Of a stretch of DNA of 64,000 nt, positions 1-8,007 are shown piece after piece. The notes beneath the pieces are model-generated. The model ran no database searches, was not told the DNA's origin, and worked only from the letters and a program-made list of their open reading frames with translations. Positions within the stretch are counted from its first letter, which is position 1, and the number at the start of each line of letters is the position of its first letter. The stretch comes from an uncultured Clostridia bacterium. GTDB taxonomy: Bacteria; Bacillota; Clostridia; Oscillospirales; Acutalibacteraceae. The position numbers and the translations under genes were made by a program. The stretch covers positions 62,001 through 126,000 of the forward strand of contig CANQUV010000001.1 in assembly GCA_947627135.1 (NCBI GenBank). The letters are read 5' to 3'.

Positions 1-99
1 GACTCATTAAGCAAGGGCGATAAATTCAAAGATGATTCTATAGAAATTTTTGATGTAAATCCTGGCGAAACCTACACAATAAAATTTAAAGGAAATTAA
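1..99 (+). CDS. 3' end of an unknown protein
   Basis: The first frame is open from base 1 and ends in TAA at 97-99, giving the last 32 residues of a protein whose body lies outside the window. The tail is hydrophilic and ends in a beta-like segment (ETYTIKFKGN). Nothing in it identifies a family. A strong hairpin terminator follows within 10 bases, which supports this being a real gene end on the plus strand. Confidence 0.55.
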   Translation, partial: DSLSKGDKFKDDSIEIFDVNPGETYTIKFKGN

Positions 100-107
100 C
101 ACTATAT

Positions 108-150
108 AAAAATCCACAGATTTGAAATTAATCATTTCTGTGGATTTTTT
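108..150 (+). terminator. Rho-independent terminator
   Basis: An 11-base arm AAATCCACAGA (110-120) pairs with TCTGTGGATTT (137-147) and is followed by a T run. It closes the plus-strand gene ending at 99 and probably also serves the convergent minus-strand gene ending at 174. Confidence 0.8.
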
Positions 151-173
151 ATTGATATTACCAGATTGTTTTA

Positions 174-2009
174 TTACATAATTTTCTCATAGACAAAATC
201 GGTTTCAAAATCGAATTCATCATCTTCCTCTTCATCTTCATCAAACGGAAAGGGTATATCTTCTTCCTCATCATATTCATCAGCATAAACAAAGCCTTCA
301 AGAAAAGCCTGTATCTCATCAATTTCACAAAGTGAAAGTGCCTTTTTTGCAATTGACTTCCATAAATCAAATTCAGGGCTGTTGTCGTCATTTTCTGTCA
401 GCATAGTGCACACTTTCTGTACTATTTCCAGAGTACCATAACGACATACAGGACCTAGCATTCTTGGGTCACCTAAAGGAAGAGCATCAATGAGCTTTAA
501 AAATCTATCTTTCTCGAATCTGTCTGCTATATAGTCAGCCTCATAATCACAAGAAAATCCATCAAAGATGTCTGTTTCCTCAGCATTTACAGGGGACTGT
601 CTCATATATGCATCAAGTACAGCTTTCACAACAAATTCCGGTGCATATCTATCACCGTCAATATAACGAATTCTGTTAATGAGGGAATTTAAACTTGTAT
701 CACCAATAAAGCTTCTTTCTACATAGTATGGATTAAAGTTATCAAGACAATATTCTGTAGTTTCATCCATATCATCAAATGTCACTAAATAGAAGAACTT
801 GTCAAGAAGAACAAGAGCATTATATGCGTTGTATTTGTCACAACGGTTTTTCAGCGCTGACATAGCAACTGGTGATATTGAATCCATATAATTAACTGCA
901 TAACCTGCAATATGTTCAAGCTGTAATGATGTATTGTCAGTAAGGTCAAGCATTTTCATCAAATGTTCTTCACAGTGATCATACAGATAGTCGTATGCAC
1001 CAAACTGAGCAGACATTCTGTTCTGATAAAGAACCATACATTCAAAGTCCTCATCAGTTACATAGTCATTCCATATTGTGCTAACAAGGAAAAACGCCAT
1101 TTTCTCATCAAACTGAGTTTTTTGCTTAAAGTAATCCTTAGGCATATTCATAGTCTTTGGCAGTGCCTCAATGCGAAGTTGTGCTTCTGGTTTTTTTTCG
1201 AATATTTTTCCCCATTCTCCATCAAAAAAGGCATTATAGGAAATGTTCTTTACTGTATCAGGAAGAATAACTCTATCCAGTTTTTTAGTTGAGAATGCAT
1301 TATCATTAATTGTTACAACCCTATCAGATATACTGACAACTCTCTCGTTGTTTTCTTCACTAATTGTAGTAAGCTTATCCACATTTTCTTCAGTCAGAAT
1401 ATAATCTGGCACTTCAAATATACTATAATCACGAGTTTCTCTGGAAAGATGGCAAACAGAAGAACTTAGTGTAAAATTCTCCAGCTTAAAGCAATGACTA
1501 AAGGCACAATCCCCTATCTTTCTTAATGAGGTACCACCATTAATTTTTTCAAGCTCTGTACAGTTGTAGAATGCAAAGCCCTCAATTTCTTCAAGGGTAG
1601 AAGGTAATTCCACAACTTTCAGAGAAGAACAGTTGGAAAAAGCCCCATGCTCAATCTTCTTAACACCCTCTGGTATTCTTATGTATTTAAGAGACTTACA
1701 AAGGCGAAATGTACTTCTCTTAATTACAGTAATACCAGCAGGCAGTTCTATTTCTTTTAGTGATGAACAATCCTCAAATGCTTTTGCTCCTATGTATTTC
1801 ATAGTATTTGGCATAACAATCTTTTCAAGGCAACGGCATCCACTAAATGCTTTTTCGTGAATAGTAGAAACCGTTTCAGGTAAAGAAACATACCTGAGGA
1901 TATCGTTATTCTTAAAAACTTCCTCTGTAATATCTCTTACACCTTTAGCAACACATGCCTCTACCTTCTCTTTTTTCCTTACAAGTTTTGATGATAAATT
2001 CAATGACAT
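174..2009 (-). CDS. BspA-type leucine-rich-repeat protein (LRR_5)
   Basis: A 611-residue protein. Residues ~25-180 hold tandem repeats of the BspA/LRR_5 type (pattern: I-x-x-x-A-F-x-x-C-x-x-L-x-x-I-x-h-P), for example around KAFSGCRCLEKIVMPNT and GAFSNCSSLKVVELPST. The middle is helical and not recognised, and the last ~40 residues are a very acidic Asp/Glu tail. No signal peptide or anchor is visible, so it is probably cytoplasmic, unlike most BspA proteins. ATG at 2009 is preceded by AAAGGTG. LRR_5 repeats are known protein-binding scaffolds; the partner here is unknown. Confidence 0.85.
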   Translation of the reverse strand: MSLNLSSKLVRKKEKVEACVAKGVRDITEEVFKNNDILRYVSLPETVSTIHEKAFSGCRCLEKIVMPNTMKYIGAKAFEDCSSLKEIELPAGITVIKRSTFRLCKSLKYIRIPEGVKKIEHGAFSNCSSLKVVELPSTLEEIEGFAFYNCTELEKINGGTSLRKIGDCAFSHCFKLENFTLSSSVCHLSRETRDYSIFEVPDYILTEENVDKLTTISEENNERVVSISDRVVTINDNAFSTKKLDRVILPDTVKNISYNAFFDGEWGKIFEKKPEAQLRIEALPKTMNMPKDYFKQKTQFDEKMAFFLVSTIWNDYVTDEDFECMVLYQNRMSAQFGAYDYLYDHCEEHLMKMLDLTDNTSLQLEHIAGYAVNYMDSISPVAMSALKNRCDKYNAYNALVLLDKFFYLVTFDDMDETTEYCLDNFNPYYVERSFIGDTSLNSLINRIRYIDGDRYAPEFVVKAVLDAYMRQSPVNAEETDIFDGFSCDYEADYIADRFEKDRFLKLIDALPLGDPRMLGPVCRYGTLEIVQKVCTMLTENDDNSPEFDLWKSIAKKALSLCEIDEIQAFLEGFVYADEYDEEEDIPFPFDEDEEEDDEFDFETDFVYEKIM

Positions 2010-2522
2010 AATATCACACCTTTAAATAAATATTTAAACCAAATGTAAGGACTATCGTAGCGCTCCAACAGTCAAACCCTTTGTTTGTATTGCCATATTA
2101 TCAAATTAAAAATCGTTCCACAAGTCATTTTTAGCTAAAATTTTTCAAGGGGAGAAAGTTTGTGCAAATGGTAGATTGAGATATATAAGGTTAGCTTCCC
2201 GTTTGGGCAATGGGGAGAAATTTTTGTGCAAACCCGGGTTGCATTAAGTTAAGGGGAGCCAAATTTTAGTGCAGACCGAGTCTGTTTTTAGCTCAGGGAA
2301 GGTTGTTTGTTTTTACTTTTAGACCGTGCATTATATAAATCATTAAATCTTTTTTGTTAGAAATAGCAACTTTACTATCACGCTATGTATATTACCACAC
2401 TAAAAATCTTACTGCTGATTTCTGTTAAGGTGTTATTTCCAACCACATAATGCTTGCCCGACTTCCCTTTTGTTATTAAATTATAGGTTTTTATATAGAA
2501 AGTACCCATTCCTTTTTCTTCT
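2010..2522. other. Intergenic stretch with a degenerate repeat
   Basis: About 510 bases without a convincing gene. The 62-codon minus-strand frame at 2378-2566 has no family signature and overlaps the cotJC remnant. The only structure seen is three imperfect copies of a GGGGAG motif (listed separately). The right end is the point where homology to cotJC starts abruptly. Confidence 0.5.
2149..2275 (+). repeat. Three imperfect GGGGAG...TGCA repeats
   Basis: GGGGAG occurs at 2149, 2212 and 2253. Each copy is followed by an A/T stretch and then TGCAAA or TGCAGA. Spacings are 63 and 41 bases, so it is not a regular tandem array. The local G-richness stands out from the AT-rich surroundings. It may be leftover sequence from an insertion or a set of binding sites. 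Confidence 0.4.
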
Positions 2523-2966
2523 GTAGGTACAGAAGAACTCGGACACATGGAAATGATTGGAGCCATTGTTTATCAGCTTACTAAGGGATTAACAGAAGAA
2601 GAAATTAAGAAAGCGGGTTTTGACACTTATTTTGTTGACCATACAACCGGTATTTATCCGCAAAGTGCAAGCGGTACACCGTTTACTGCTGCATATATTC
2701 AAAGTAAAGGTGACGCAATAACAGATCTTCACGAAGATTTAGCAGCAGAACAGAAAGCTCGTACGACTTATGACAATATACTTCGTTTTTGTGATGATTA
2801 TGATGTTACAGATCCTATTCGATTCTTACGTCAAAGAGAAGTTGTGCATTATCAGAGATTCGGTGAAAATTTGAGAATTTTAACAGATAACTTGGATTCA
2901 AAGAACTTTTACGCTTTCAATCCTGAATTTGATAAAAATTGCTTTAACAAAACAAAGAAAAAGTAA
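2523..2966 (+). pseudogene. cotJC: 5'-truncated CotJC / manganese catalase
   Basis: The reading frame begins inside the family at VGTEELGHMEMI and runs to the normal C-terminus. The hallmark segments GIYPQSASGTPF, LHEDLAAEQKARTTYD, REVVHYQRFGE and LDSKNFYAFNP are all present. CotJC is the spore-coat member of the manganese catalase family. Helix 1 with the first Glu ligand (roughly the first 60 residues) is missing, while the later Glu/His ligands in TEELGH, AAEQ and REVVH remain. The frame is stopped by TAG at 2496-2498, so there is no room for the missing part. ATG at 2547 lies inside the conserved helix and has no ribosome site. I read it as a dead fragment. Confidence 0.85.
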
Positions 2967-2978
2967 AAAACATTATAT
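2956..2978 (+). repeat. 23-bp direct repeat, left copy
   Basis: This A-rich 23-base sequence, starting AGAAAAAGTAAAAA and ending CATTATAT, spans the stop codon of the cotJC remnant. An identical copy in the same orientation lies at 26557-26579, so the two copies bracket the whole 3-26 kb minus-strand island. Confidence 0.6.
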
Positions 2979-2987
2979 CAATAAATT

Positions 2988-3020
2988 ACCGCCTTGTACT
3001 TCACATATAAGGCGGTTTTA
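2988..3020 (+). terminator. Rho-independent terminator after the cotJC remnant
   Basis: ACCGCCTT (2988-2995) pairs with AAGGCGGT (3009-3016) across a 13-base loop and is followed by TTTT. It is probably the original terminator of the cotJ operon. Confidence 0.8.
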
Positions 3021-3197
3021 AATATTCAAACTATATGTATTTTGATATATTATTAGTGCTGATATTTCTCATATTGCAGAAATACATCATTTTTTGTAAT
3101 AAAAATCTTACGGACATTTAATAAACTGCTTAATTAAAAAATTACCTTCAAAATAAAAATTAAAATTCACATCAATGTTCTACACCTATTGATTTAT

Positions 3198-3803
3198 TTA
3201 CCAAGTATGACCGCAGTTTTTACACTTAAATGTTTTGTTTATCTTTTTGCTAAACAACCCTAACATAAGCACGCTTGTTCCCCTCTCAAGTCCGTCTATC
3301 TTACGGATATTTGTTGAACCGCAAGTGGGACAGCGAGGTGTATTATCGGATACGGGTTCGTGTTCAACAGGTGCAGGCTTTTCTGCGGGCCGTGTCATAG
3401 CTTCTATTGTCTGCTGTTTGCGTACTTCATTAAGGATTGCTTGCTTTTCTTCTTCTGAGAGGTCTGTGCGCCTGTCAAAAAAATATTTGTTAAAGAAGCT
3501 GAAAATTTTGTCGTCAATAACAATGGTGCTTTTTGTACCATCGCTTATAAATATTCTATAAGCTTCACAATTCTTAATAACACCGTCTGCACTCCAATTA
3601 ATTTCTATAATATATTGAGTCGGGGTTTTCTGTTGTAGAAAATTCCATGACACAAGGCTATTTTCTGATGCACGTCCCCTACCGTCACAACGTAAAAAAA
3701 ATGTTTCGTGACCACCAAATTCTAACCGGAGTAGGTTATCCCAGTCACAATTTAGTTTAAGAACATAATCTTTAAAAGCTCCCTTAATAACTGTATTAAT
3801 CAT
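3198..3803 (-). CDS. Zinc-ribbon protein of unknown function
   Basis: A protein of about 201 residues. The C-terminus carries a clear zinc ribbon: CPTCGS near residue 160 and CKNCG near the end, four Cys in two CxxC knuckles. The N-terminal ~110 residues look beta-rich and PH/GRAM-like, but I do not recognise a family. A proline/charged linker joins the two parts. ATG at 3803 is preferred over ATG at 3812: the ribosome site AAGGAGG lies 11 bases before the former but only 2 before the latter. It is the promoter-distal end of the minus-strand island; no function is proposed. Confidence 0.7.
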   Translation of the reverse strand: MINTVIKGAFKDYVLKLNCDWDNLLRLEFGGHETFFLRCDGRGRASENSLVSWNFLQQKTPTQYIIEINWSADGVIKNCEAYRIFISDGTKSTIVIDDKIFSFFNKYFFDRRTDLSEEEKQAILNEVRKQQTIEAMTRPAEKPAPVEHEPVSDNTPRCPTCGSTNIRKIDGLERGTSVLMLGLFSKKINKTFKCKNCGHTW

Positions 3804-3857
3804 TTTTATCATTTCCTCCTTTTTGTGTTATCTTTTCATCTATAATATAAAAAACAA

Positions 3858-3974
3858 ATGGTATTCAACTTTAGATATGATGAAAACGGTAAATTTACAA
3901 ACAACGGATTGGGGAACATTCCAAAAATCGTTAAAGATTTTAAAGAAATACAAAAATTAAAGCAACAAGTTTGA
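3858..3974 (+). CDS. 38-residue open frame, possibly a gene remnant
   Basis: ATG at 3858 to TGA at 3972-3974 gives a 38-residue hydrophilic peptide (begins MVFNFRYDENGKFTN). There is no clear ribosome site. The composition looks like real protein rather than chance, and a plus-strand terminator follows 45 bases later. It is best viewed as the C-terminal scrap of a deleted gene. Confidence 0.3.
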   Translation: MVFNFRYDENGKFTNNGLGNIPKIVKDFKEIQKLKQQV

Positions 3975-4019
3975 AGTGAACCCCTAAGTTTAGACAAAAA
4001 TAATATTAAATTGTTTGTG

Positions 4020-4053
4020 AATGAGTTCGGTATTTTATCGGACTCATTTTTTA
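4020..4053 (+). terminator. Rho-independent terminator
   Basis: ATGAGTTCGGTA (4021-4032) pairs with TATCGGACTCAT (4036-4047) with G-T wobbles, and is followed by TTTTTT. Confidence 0.65.
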
Positions 4054-4135
4054 AATTTTATTGAAATTCTGTCATTATCGTAGTAATTTATGTATCGCTT
4101 TAATTCATTACAGTGTTAATAACCCGTGTTATAAT

Positions 4136-4843
4136 TTAAAACAGTTTAAACACAGATAAATATTCATTCATACTGACAAATTTTTGATAGTACAGCTTGT
4201 TTGTCTTTAACGTAATATCAAAGCTATTTTTATTCAATTTAGATACTTTTGTTCTGAGACTTTCGGCCGATTCTTCATCAAAACCATTGTAATTAAAATA
4301 TGCAAGAGTAATATGTGGTGTGAGATACGGATAAGGACACACCTTTACCTTATTTACAAGCTCATATAATTCCTGAAGCTTGTTCCATTCGACTTCATCG
4401 GCAGGCACAAGTGCAAGCACAAGGCTTGTGTTGACCATATTGATAATATAATTAGTTTTCATTTTAATTGTCTGTGGATTTCTCGGATTATCTTTAAGTA
4501 CTCGCAAAAGCTTTACTTCATTGTTGAACATTTCCACCGAAACATTTTCAAGCTTATCCGACGCACTCAAATCGTGGAGAGTTATATGAATAGTCTCCTT
4601 GTCCAGTTTCTCACAGAAACATTCCGGAACTGCTTTGTAGAGTTCTTCAATAATTTTTGAAATTCTCATCTTTGTACGACTGTCAAGGTCAAATACTACC
4701 GTATCACCGTAAAACGGTTTAAAACTATTGTCGGAGTTTACTTTTTCATAAACTCTTCCGTCAGGCTTAAAACAACCTTTATCAAGCTGTAAATCATCCT
4801 GTTGATAACTTATTCTGTTAATATAGTCATTATAGTTTTCCAT
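4136..4843 (-). CDS. 2H phosphoesterase-superfamily protein
   Basis: A 235-residue protein with the two signature H-x-T-x motifs of the 2H (LigT/cyclic phosphodiesterase) superfamily: HITL at residues 86-89 and HITL at 177-180, each in a beta-strand context. Known members cleave 2',3'-cyclic phosphates or 2'-5' linked oligonucleotides, or act in RNA repair. The substrate here cannot be told. AGGAGC lies 7 bases before ATG 4843. It is 81 bases downstream of the GRAM-like gene on the same strand and may be the last gene of unit B. A nucleotide-signal phosphodiesterase would fit a conflict-system context, but that is inference. Confidence 0.7.
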   Translation of the reverse strand: MENYNDYINRISYQQDDLQLDKGCFKPDGRVYEKVNSDNSFKPFYGDTVVFDLDSRTKMRISKIIEELYKAVPECFCEKLDKETIHITLHDLSASDKLENVSVEMFNNEVKLLRVLKDNPRNPQTIKMKTNYIINMVNTSLVLALVPADEVEWNKLQELYELVNKVKVCPYPYLTPHITLAYFNYNGFDEESAESLRTKVSKLNKNSFDITLKTNKLYYQKFVSMNEYLSVFKLF

Positions 4844-4924
4844 TTAACAAGCTCCTAATAATGATTTATTTGGTCAAACATACAAACTACATTCAATAAA
4901 CAATTTTTCCGCACTTTTCTACCA

Positions 4925-5278
4925 TCACATAAATTTTTTTATTTCAGATTCCCATTTATCAGCTGCATTTTTACCTGGCATCATAAAAATATATTTATCA
5001 CCGTTTTTAAGATATATTCTTAAAGTATAAATTATTTTCCACAAGTTTTTAAAGTTGCCTACTTCTACGTCGTTTATTTCTTTTATTGAAATTGTAGTCC
5101 AGTTCTCATATCTTCCACTTGTATTATTATTCCATAGAGATAAGTATGTGTTGCTTGGATCAAAAACAACATCATTATCTGTGAGAAACAAACCTCCTGT
5201 GGTTCCGCTACCAATGGACAAAGCTTTTTCCTTAGTCAGCTTAACTGTGTATTTTTCTGATAATATTGCATTATTCAT
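4925..5278 (-). CDS. Small GRAM/PH-like protein
   Basis: A 117-residue protein with alternating beta strands and a C-terminal helix. The pattern (L-x-L-T-x-x-x-V-V-F-D-P then I-x-I-K-E-I-x-D-V then R-I-Y-L-K-N-G-D-K-Y-x-F) is what GRAM or bacterial PH domains show. No catalytic residues are seen. TAAAGGAG lies 8 bases before ATG 5278. It starts 28 bases after the radical SAM gene, so it is likely cotranscribed with it. A role as a membrane-recognition or adaptor domain is possible; the family assignment is by pattern only. Confidence 0.55.
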   Translation of the reverse strand: MNNAILSEKYTVKLTKEKALSIGSGTTGGLFLTDNDVVFDPSNTYLSLWNNNTSGRYENWTTISIKEINDVEVGNFKNLWKIIYTLRIYLKNGDKYIFMMPGKNAADKWESEIKKFM

Positions 5279-5306
5279 AATATATTCTCCTTTAAAATAT
5301 TGATAA

Positions 5307-6605
5307 TTAATTTAATCTATTAGGATCTTGTGAAATAATTTGTATATACATTTTTAAGTAAAAAATAATGTCATCTCTCATCTTTTTGCACTTTTCTTCG
5401 GAAAATGACATAGGTAGCTTACCGTTTTCATCAAGAAAATCTTGAAAACAAAACAAACATAATCTTTGCGCCCAACATTTCCGACATTTATTATTAGAAA
5501 AATTTAACAGCTGATTATAAAGATATTCAATAGTTGTATAATTATAGCCGTTTTTTATATCGCCTAAATTTAATTTATCTGTAACTTTTTCACACATATT
5601 GAAAGTACCGTCAACTCGAACAAAAAGTCTCCATGACAAAGGCATACAGCTTCCAATATAACCGGGGGTGTTTTCTCCGCACAACCCTCGATTATGTATC
5701 ATATCAATTCCTTTATCATATAACACGGAAAGAAACGGGTCATTAGTCCTGACATAGTCATCAGCAAATTTTTCTAATAAAGTATTTTCCTTTTCCTGGT
5801 CAACAAAATACTTTTTTCTGACAGATTCATCACAAAAATCAAAATTTAACTTTGAAATCATTGAAGGAATTTTTTTCATCTTTTTCAGATAAAAATCTCT
5901 CAAATCATTAATTTCTTCCATTGAATTTATATTTGATATCAAACGAATTTGGTTTTGCCAAATATCAGGATAACTTGTCTTTATTTTTATTAAATTATCA
6001 AAAATTATTTTAAAAGAACCGCTTCCATCAATTTTTCTTCTGTATAAGTCATGTTTTTTGCCGTTTATGGTTACTGTGAGATATACGTCGGAATTTTCAC
6101 TCAGCCATTTAATCACTCTTTGATTAACCAAAACACCATTGCTTGATATCCCGAATCTGATATTACGATTAAACCTTTTAGCGTAATTAACCGCACTAAC
6201 AATATTTTCAAACTCTGTAAGCGGTTCTCCTCCATAAAAAATGATAACTAAATCTTCACTATTATCGCTGTGCTGCATAAAGAAATTTATGCTTTGACAC
6301 ATAACCTCCAAACTCATATTTTTTTCAGCATGAGGAAGCATATTTGTAAATGAACCTGAATAAGCACAATAATCACATCTTAAATTACAGTAACGTGTAA
6401 CTTGCAAAACAAGAGATCTCAAATTATGATTCATTTCTTTTTTATATTCTTCAAAAGATTTACCCCAAACAATTGAAGTCAGTTCACAATCTTTTTGTTT
6501 TGTTTGGCCTTGAGAATTTTCTGTCTTAATTTTCGTTATGTAATTTGTCAGACTGTTGTACTCAAATCTACCGCACTCAGGAACATCAAATTGTATAGTT
6601 GCCAT
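5307..6605 (-). CDS. Radical SAM/SPASM peptide maturase
   Basis: A 432-residue protein. C73-x3-C77-x2-C80 (CNLRCDYC) is the radical SAM iron-sulfur motif and GGEPL (125-129) the SAM-binding motif. The C-terminal ~110 residues have the SPASM pattern: GSC...DGTFNMCEK, then CRKC, CLFC and a final Cys, expected to bind auxiliary clusters. The N-terminal ~60 residues could be a precursor-binding region. SPASM enzymes mature ribosomal peptides by making C-S, C-C or C-O crosslinks. The gene lies 21 bases after the small gene at 6627-6953, whose C-terminus has two Cys in a short core, so a precursor/maturase pair is strongly suggested. The exact subfamily was not recognised. Confidence 0.9.
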   Translation of the reverse strand: MATIQFDVPECGRFEYNSLTNYITKIKTENSQGQTKQKDCELTSIVWGKSFEEYKKEMNHNLRSLVLQVTRYCNLRCDYCAYSGSFTNMLPHAEKNMSLEVMCQSINFFMQHSDNSEDLVIIFYGGEPLTEFENIVSAVNYAKRFNRNIRFGISSNGVLVNQRVIKWLSENSDVYLTVTINGKKHDLYRRKIDGSGSFKIIFDNLIKIKTSYPDIWQNQIRLISNINSMEEINDLRDFYLKKMKKIPSMISKLNFDFCDESVRKKYFVDQEKENTLLEKFADDYVRTNDPFLSVLYDKGIDMIHNRGLCGENTPGYIGSCMPLSWRLFVRVDGTFNMCEKVTDKLNLGDIKNGYNYTTIEYLYNQLLNFSNNKCRKCWAQRLCLFCFQDFLDENGKLPMSFSEEKCKKMRDDIIFYLKMYIQIISQDPNRLN

Positions 6606-6626
6606 ATATAACTCTCTTCTAAAATA

Positions 6627-6953
6627 TCAGTATGTACCGTGAATTTTTGTTGAATCATGTGTTTTTTGGCAAAAGGCTTCACAACCAGATATACCATAGC
6701 TTACCTCGCCTTTCTTATTAAAACGTTCACTGTCCTGTTGATTTTCTTGTTCGTTTACATCAGAAATTCCTTCGTTAGATTTTGATTCCTTTATTCTTTG
6801 TTCAAGGATATTATCTGCACTCTCTCTTGATACTTCTGTTTTATTAACAGGAGTATCTTTTTCAATGTTTTTTGAAAGTTCTTTAATTTTACCTAACTCT
6901 CTGTTAGAATTTTCGTTTAAGGTTAATTCTTTTTTATTTTCGCTGATATCCAT
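6627..6953 (-). CDS. Candidate RiPP precursor peptide
   Basis: A 108-residue, highly charged peptide. A longer in-frame start exists (7049), but AAGGGAG lies 7 bases before ATG 6953, so that start is chosen. Residues 1-80 are hydrophilic, Asn/Glu/Lys-rich and Cys-free, like a leader. The last ~26 residues are different: Gly, Ser and Tyr followed by C91-E-A-F-C95 and a tail ending in GTY. The only two Cys are in this putative core, spaced C-x3-C. The radical SAM/SPASM gene follows after 21 bases. The N-terminus resembles that of the toxin at 7322-7996. Thioether or other radical crosslinks in the CEAFC segment are plausible but not shown. Confidence 0.7.
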   Translation of the reverse strand: MDISENKKELTLNENSNRELGKIKELSKNIEKDTPVNKTEVSRESADNILEQRIKESKSNEGISDVNEQENQQDSERFNKKGEVSYGISGCEAFCQKTHDSTKIHGTY

Positions 6954-7072
6954 AATAATACTCCCTTTATTATAATTATAATTCTGTTTCTGCGTATCTA
7001 TACTTTTCAAATTTTTTTGAGTTTTCTGATTAAAAGGGTAATTCTTCAAAGCTGTTTGTTTAAAAATACTGC

Positions 7073-7318
7073 CTATAAATTAATCTTCACAGCATGTTCT
7101 AACAGTTCAAAATTTTCATCATCGGGTAAATAAAAATCAAAAATCTCGCCGGTGTCTTTGCTGATTTTTATTCCTGTTCCTCCGTACTCTGTTTTGTATT
7201 TATCGCCACCGTAAAAAATCCAAAAGCCTTCCGCATCTAATGCACACGCTAACTGTTTTGAGCTTTTTTTCCAAAAATAATCCTTTGCTGCTGATTTAGC
7301 TTTTTCATAATCAATCAT
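7073..7318 (-). CDS. Imm35-like immunity protein
   Basis: An 81-residue protein with an N-terminal helix, then the pattern GFWIFYGGDKY...GGTGIKISKDTGEIF, which resembles the Imm35/YrhB-type fold seen beside polymorphic toxins. GGGAGGTG lies 6 bases before ATG 7318. It follows the papain-fold toxin gene by only 3 bases, the usual toxin-immunity order. Expected role: cytoplasmic binding and inhibition of the adjacent toxin. The family call is by eye on a short protein. Confidence 0.6.
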   Translation of the reverse strand: MIDYEKAKSAAKDYFWKKSSKQLACALDAEGFWIFYGGDKYKTEYGGTGIKISKDTGEIFDFYLPDDENFELLEHAVKINL

Positions 7319-7321
7319 TTA

Positions 7322-7996
7322 TTACACCTCCCTGTAACAAGATTTAATTCTATTAGTAACGTTAAGATTATCTATTCTGCAAAATTCAACAGAATCCATC
7401 TCAACATTGTTAAAATACTTTGAAACATCCATTTTGCCTGTTTGCGGGTCATAAAATATAGTTTTTCCGTCAACCTGTTCAGCCATAAAGGTGTGACCAG
7501 AATTAGTGTTTTTCCATTTAACGGTAATCTGGGCACGTGCACCGTCACCCCATTTTGCCATTTGATTTTCTATATCTGCCTTTCCGTTGTCCTGACATAC
7601 AATTATATCGGGATTTTCCCAAACACTGAAGGGCTCATACGCTAATATATCTTCCTCTGCTATCCTGGGCAAAGCGGTTACATCATAGCCTCTTCTTCTT
7701 AACTCAAATGTAGGAACACAGCGTTGACAATTTGTTTTCCATTCTATTCCATTTTTATAATTGGGATTGCAGTCCTTCAGTGATTGCTCAAGCTCATCCT
7801 CAAAAGATACCTTTTCCAAACCCTCTTTCTGATTTTCTAATTCCCGTTTTGGGAGATTCTCAAGGCGATTTAATAAAAAATCATTTGCCCTAGATAAATC
7901 AGATAAATAGTGAGTTTCCTTCTGAGAAAGATTTTTTAATTCGTTTATTTTTTGATTTTCATCAATTTTTATATCTTTTTGAGTAATTTCATTCAC
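7322..7996 (-). CDS. Papain-fold toxin (Tox-PL / glutamine deamidase type)
   Basis: A 224-residue protein from GTG 7996; AAAGGTG lies 6 bases upstream, whereas GTG 8005 would overlap the ribosome site. The C-terminal ~140 residues match the Tox-PL-1 pattern: NCQRCVPTFELRRRGYDV, then a Trp/Gly region, then GHTFMAE and FYDPQTG. These supply the expected Cys (NCQRC), His and Asp triad. Such domains are toxins in polymorphic systems, and some deamidate glutamine in host proteins. Residues 1-75 are a charged leader with no toxin motif, resembling the leader of the peptide at 6627-6953. It sits 11 bases after the HerA ATPase gene and 3 bases before the immunity gene. Confidence 0.8.
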   Translation of the reverse strand: MNEITQKDIKIDENQKINELKNLSQKETHYLSDLSRANDFLLNRLENLPKRELENQKEGLEKVSFEDELEQSLKDCNPNYKNGIEWKTNCQRCVPTFELRRRGYDVTALPRIAEEDILAYEPFSVWENPDIIVCQDNGKADIENQMAKWGDGARAQITVKWKNTNSGHTFMAEQVDGKTIFYDPQTGKMDVSKYFNNVEMDSVEFCRIDNLNVTNRIKSCYREV

Positions 7997-8007
7997 ATCT
8001 ATCACCT

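Larger units (their letters stand above)
3813..4135. other. Intergenic stretch with a small gene remnant
   Basis: About 320 bases between two minus-strand genes. It contains a 38-codon plus-strand frame at 3858-3974 and a plus-strand terminator-like hairpin at 4021-4047. Together these suggest the end of an older plus-strand gene. Nothing else was seen. Confidence 0.4.

Noticed and set aside
2378-2566. 62-codon minus-strand frame
   Set aside because: It overlaps the cotJC fragment and has no family signature.
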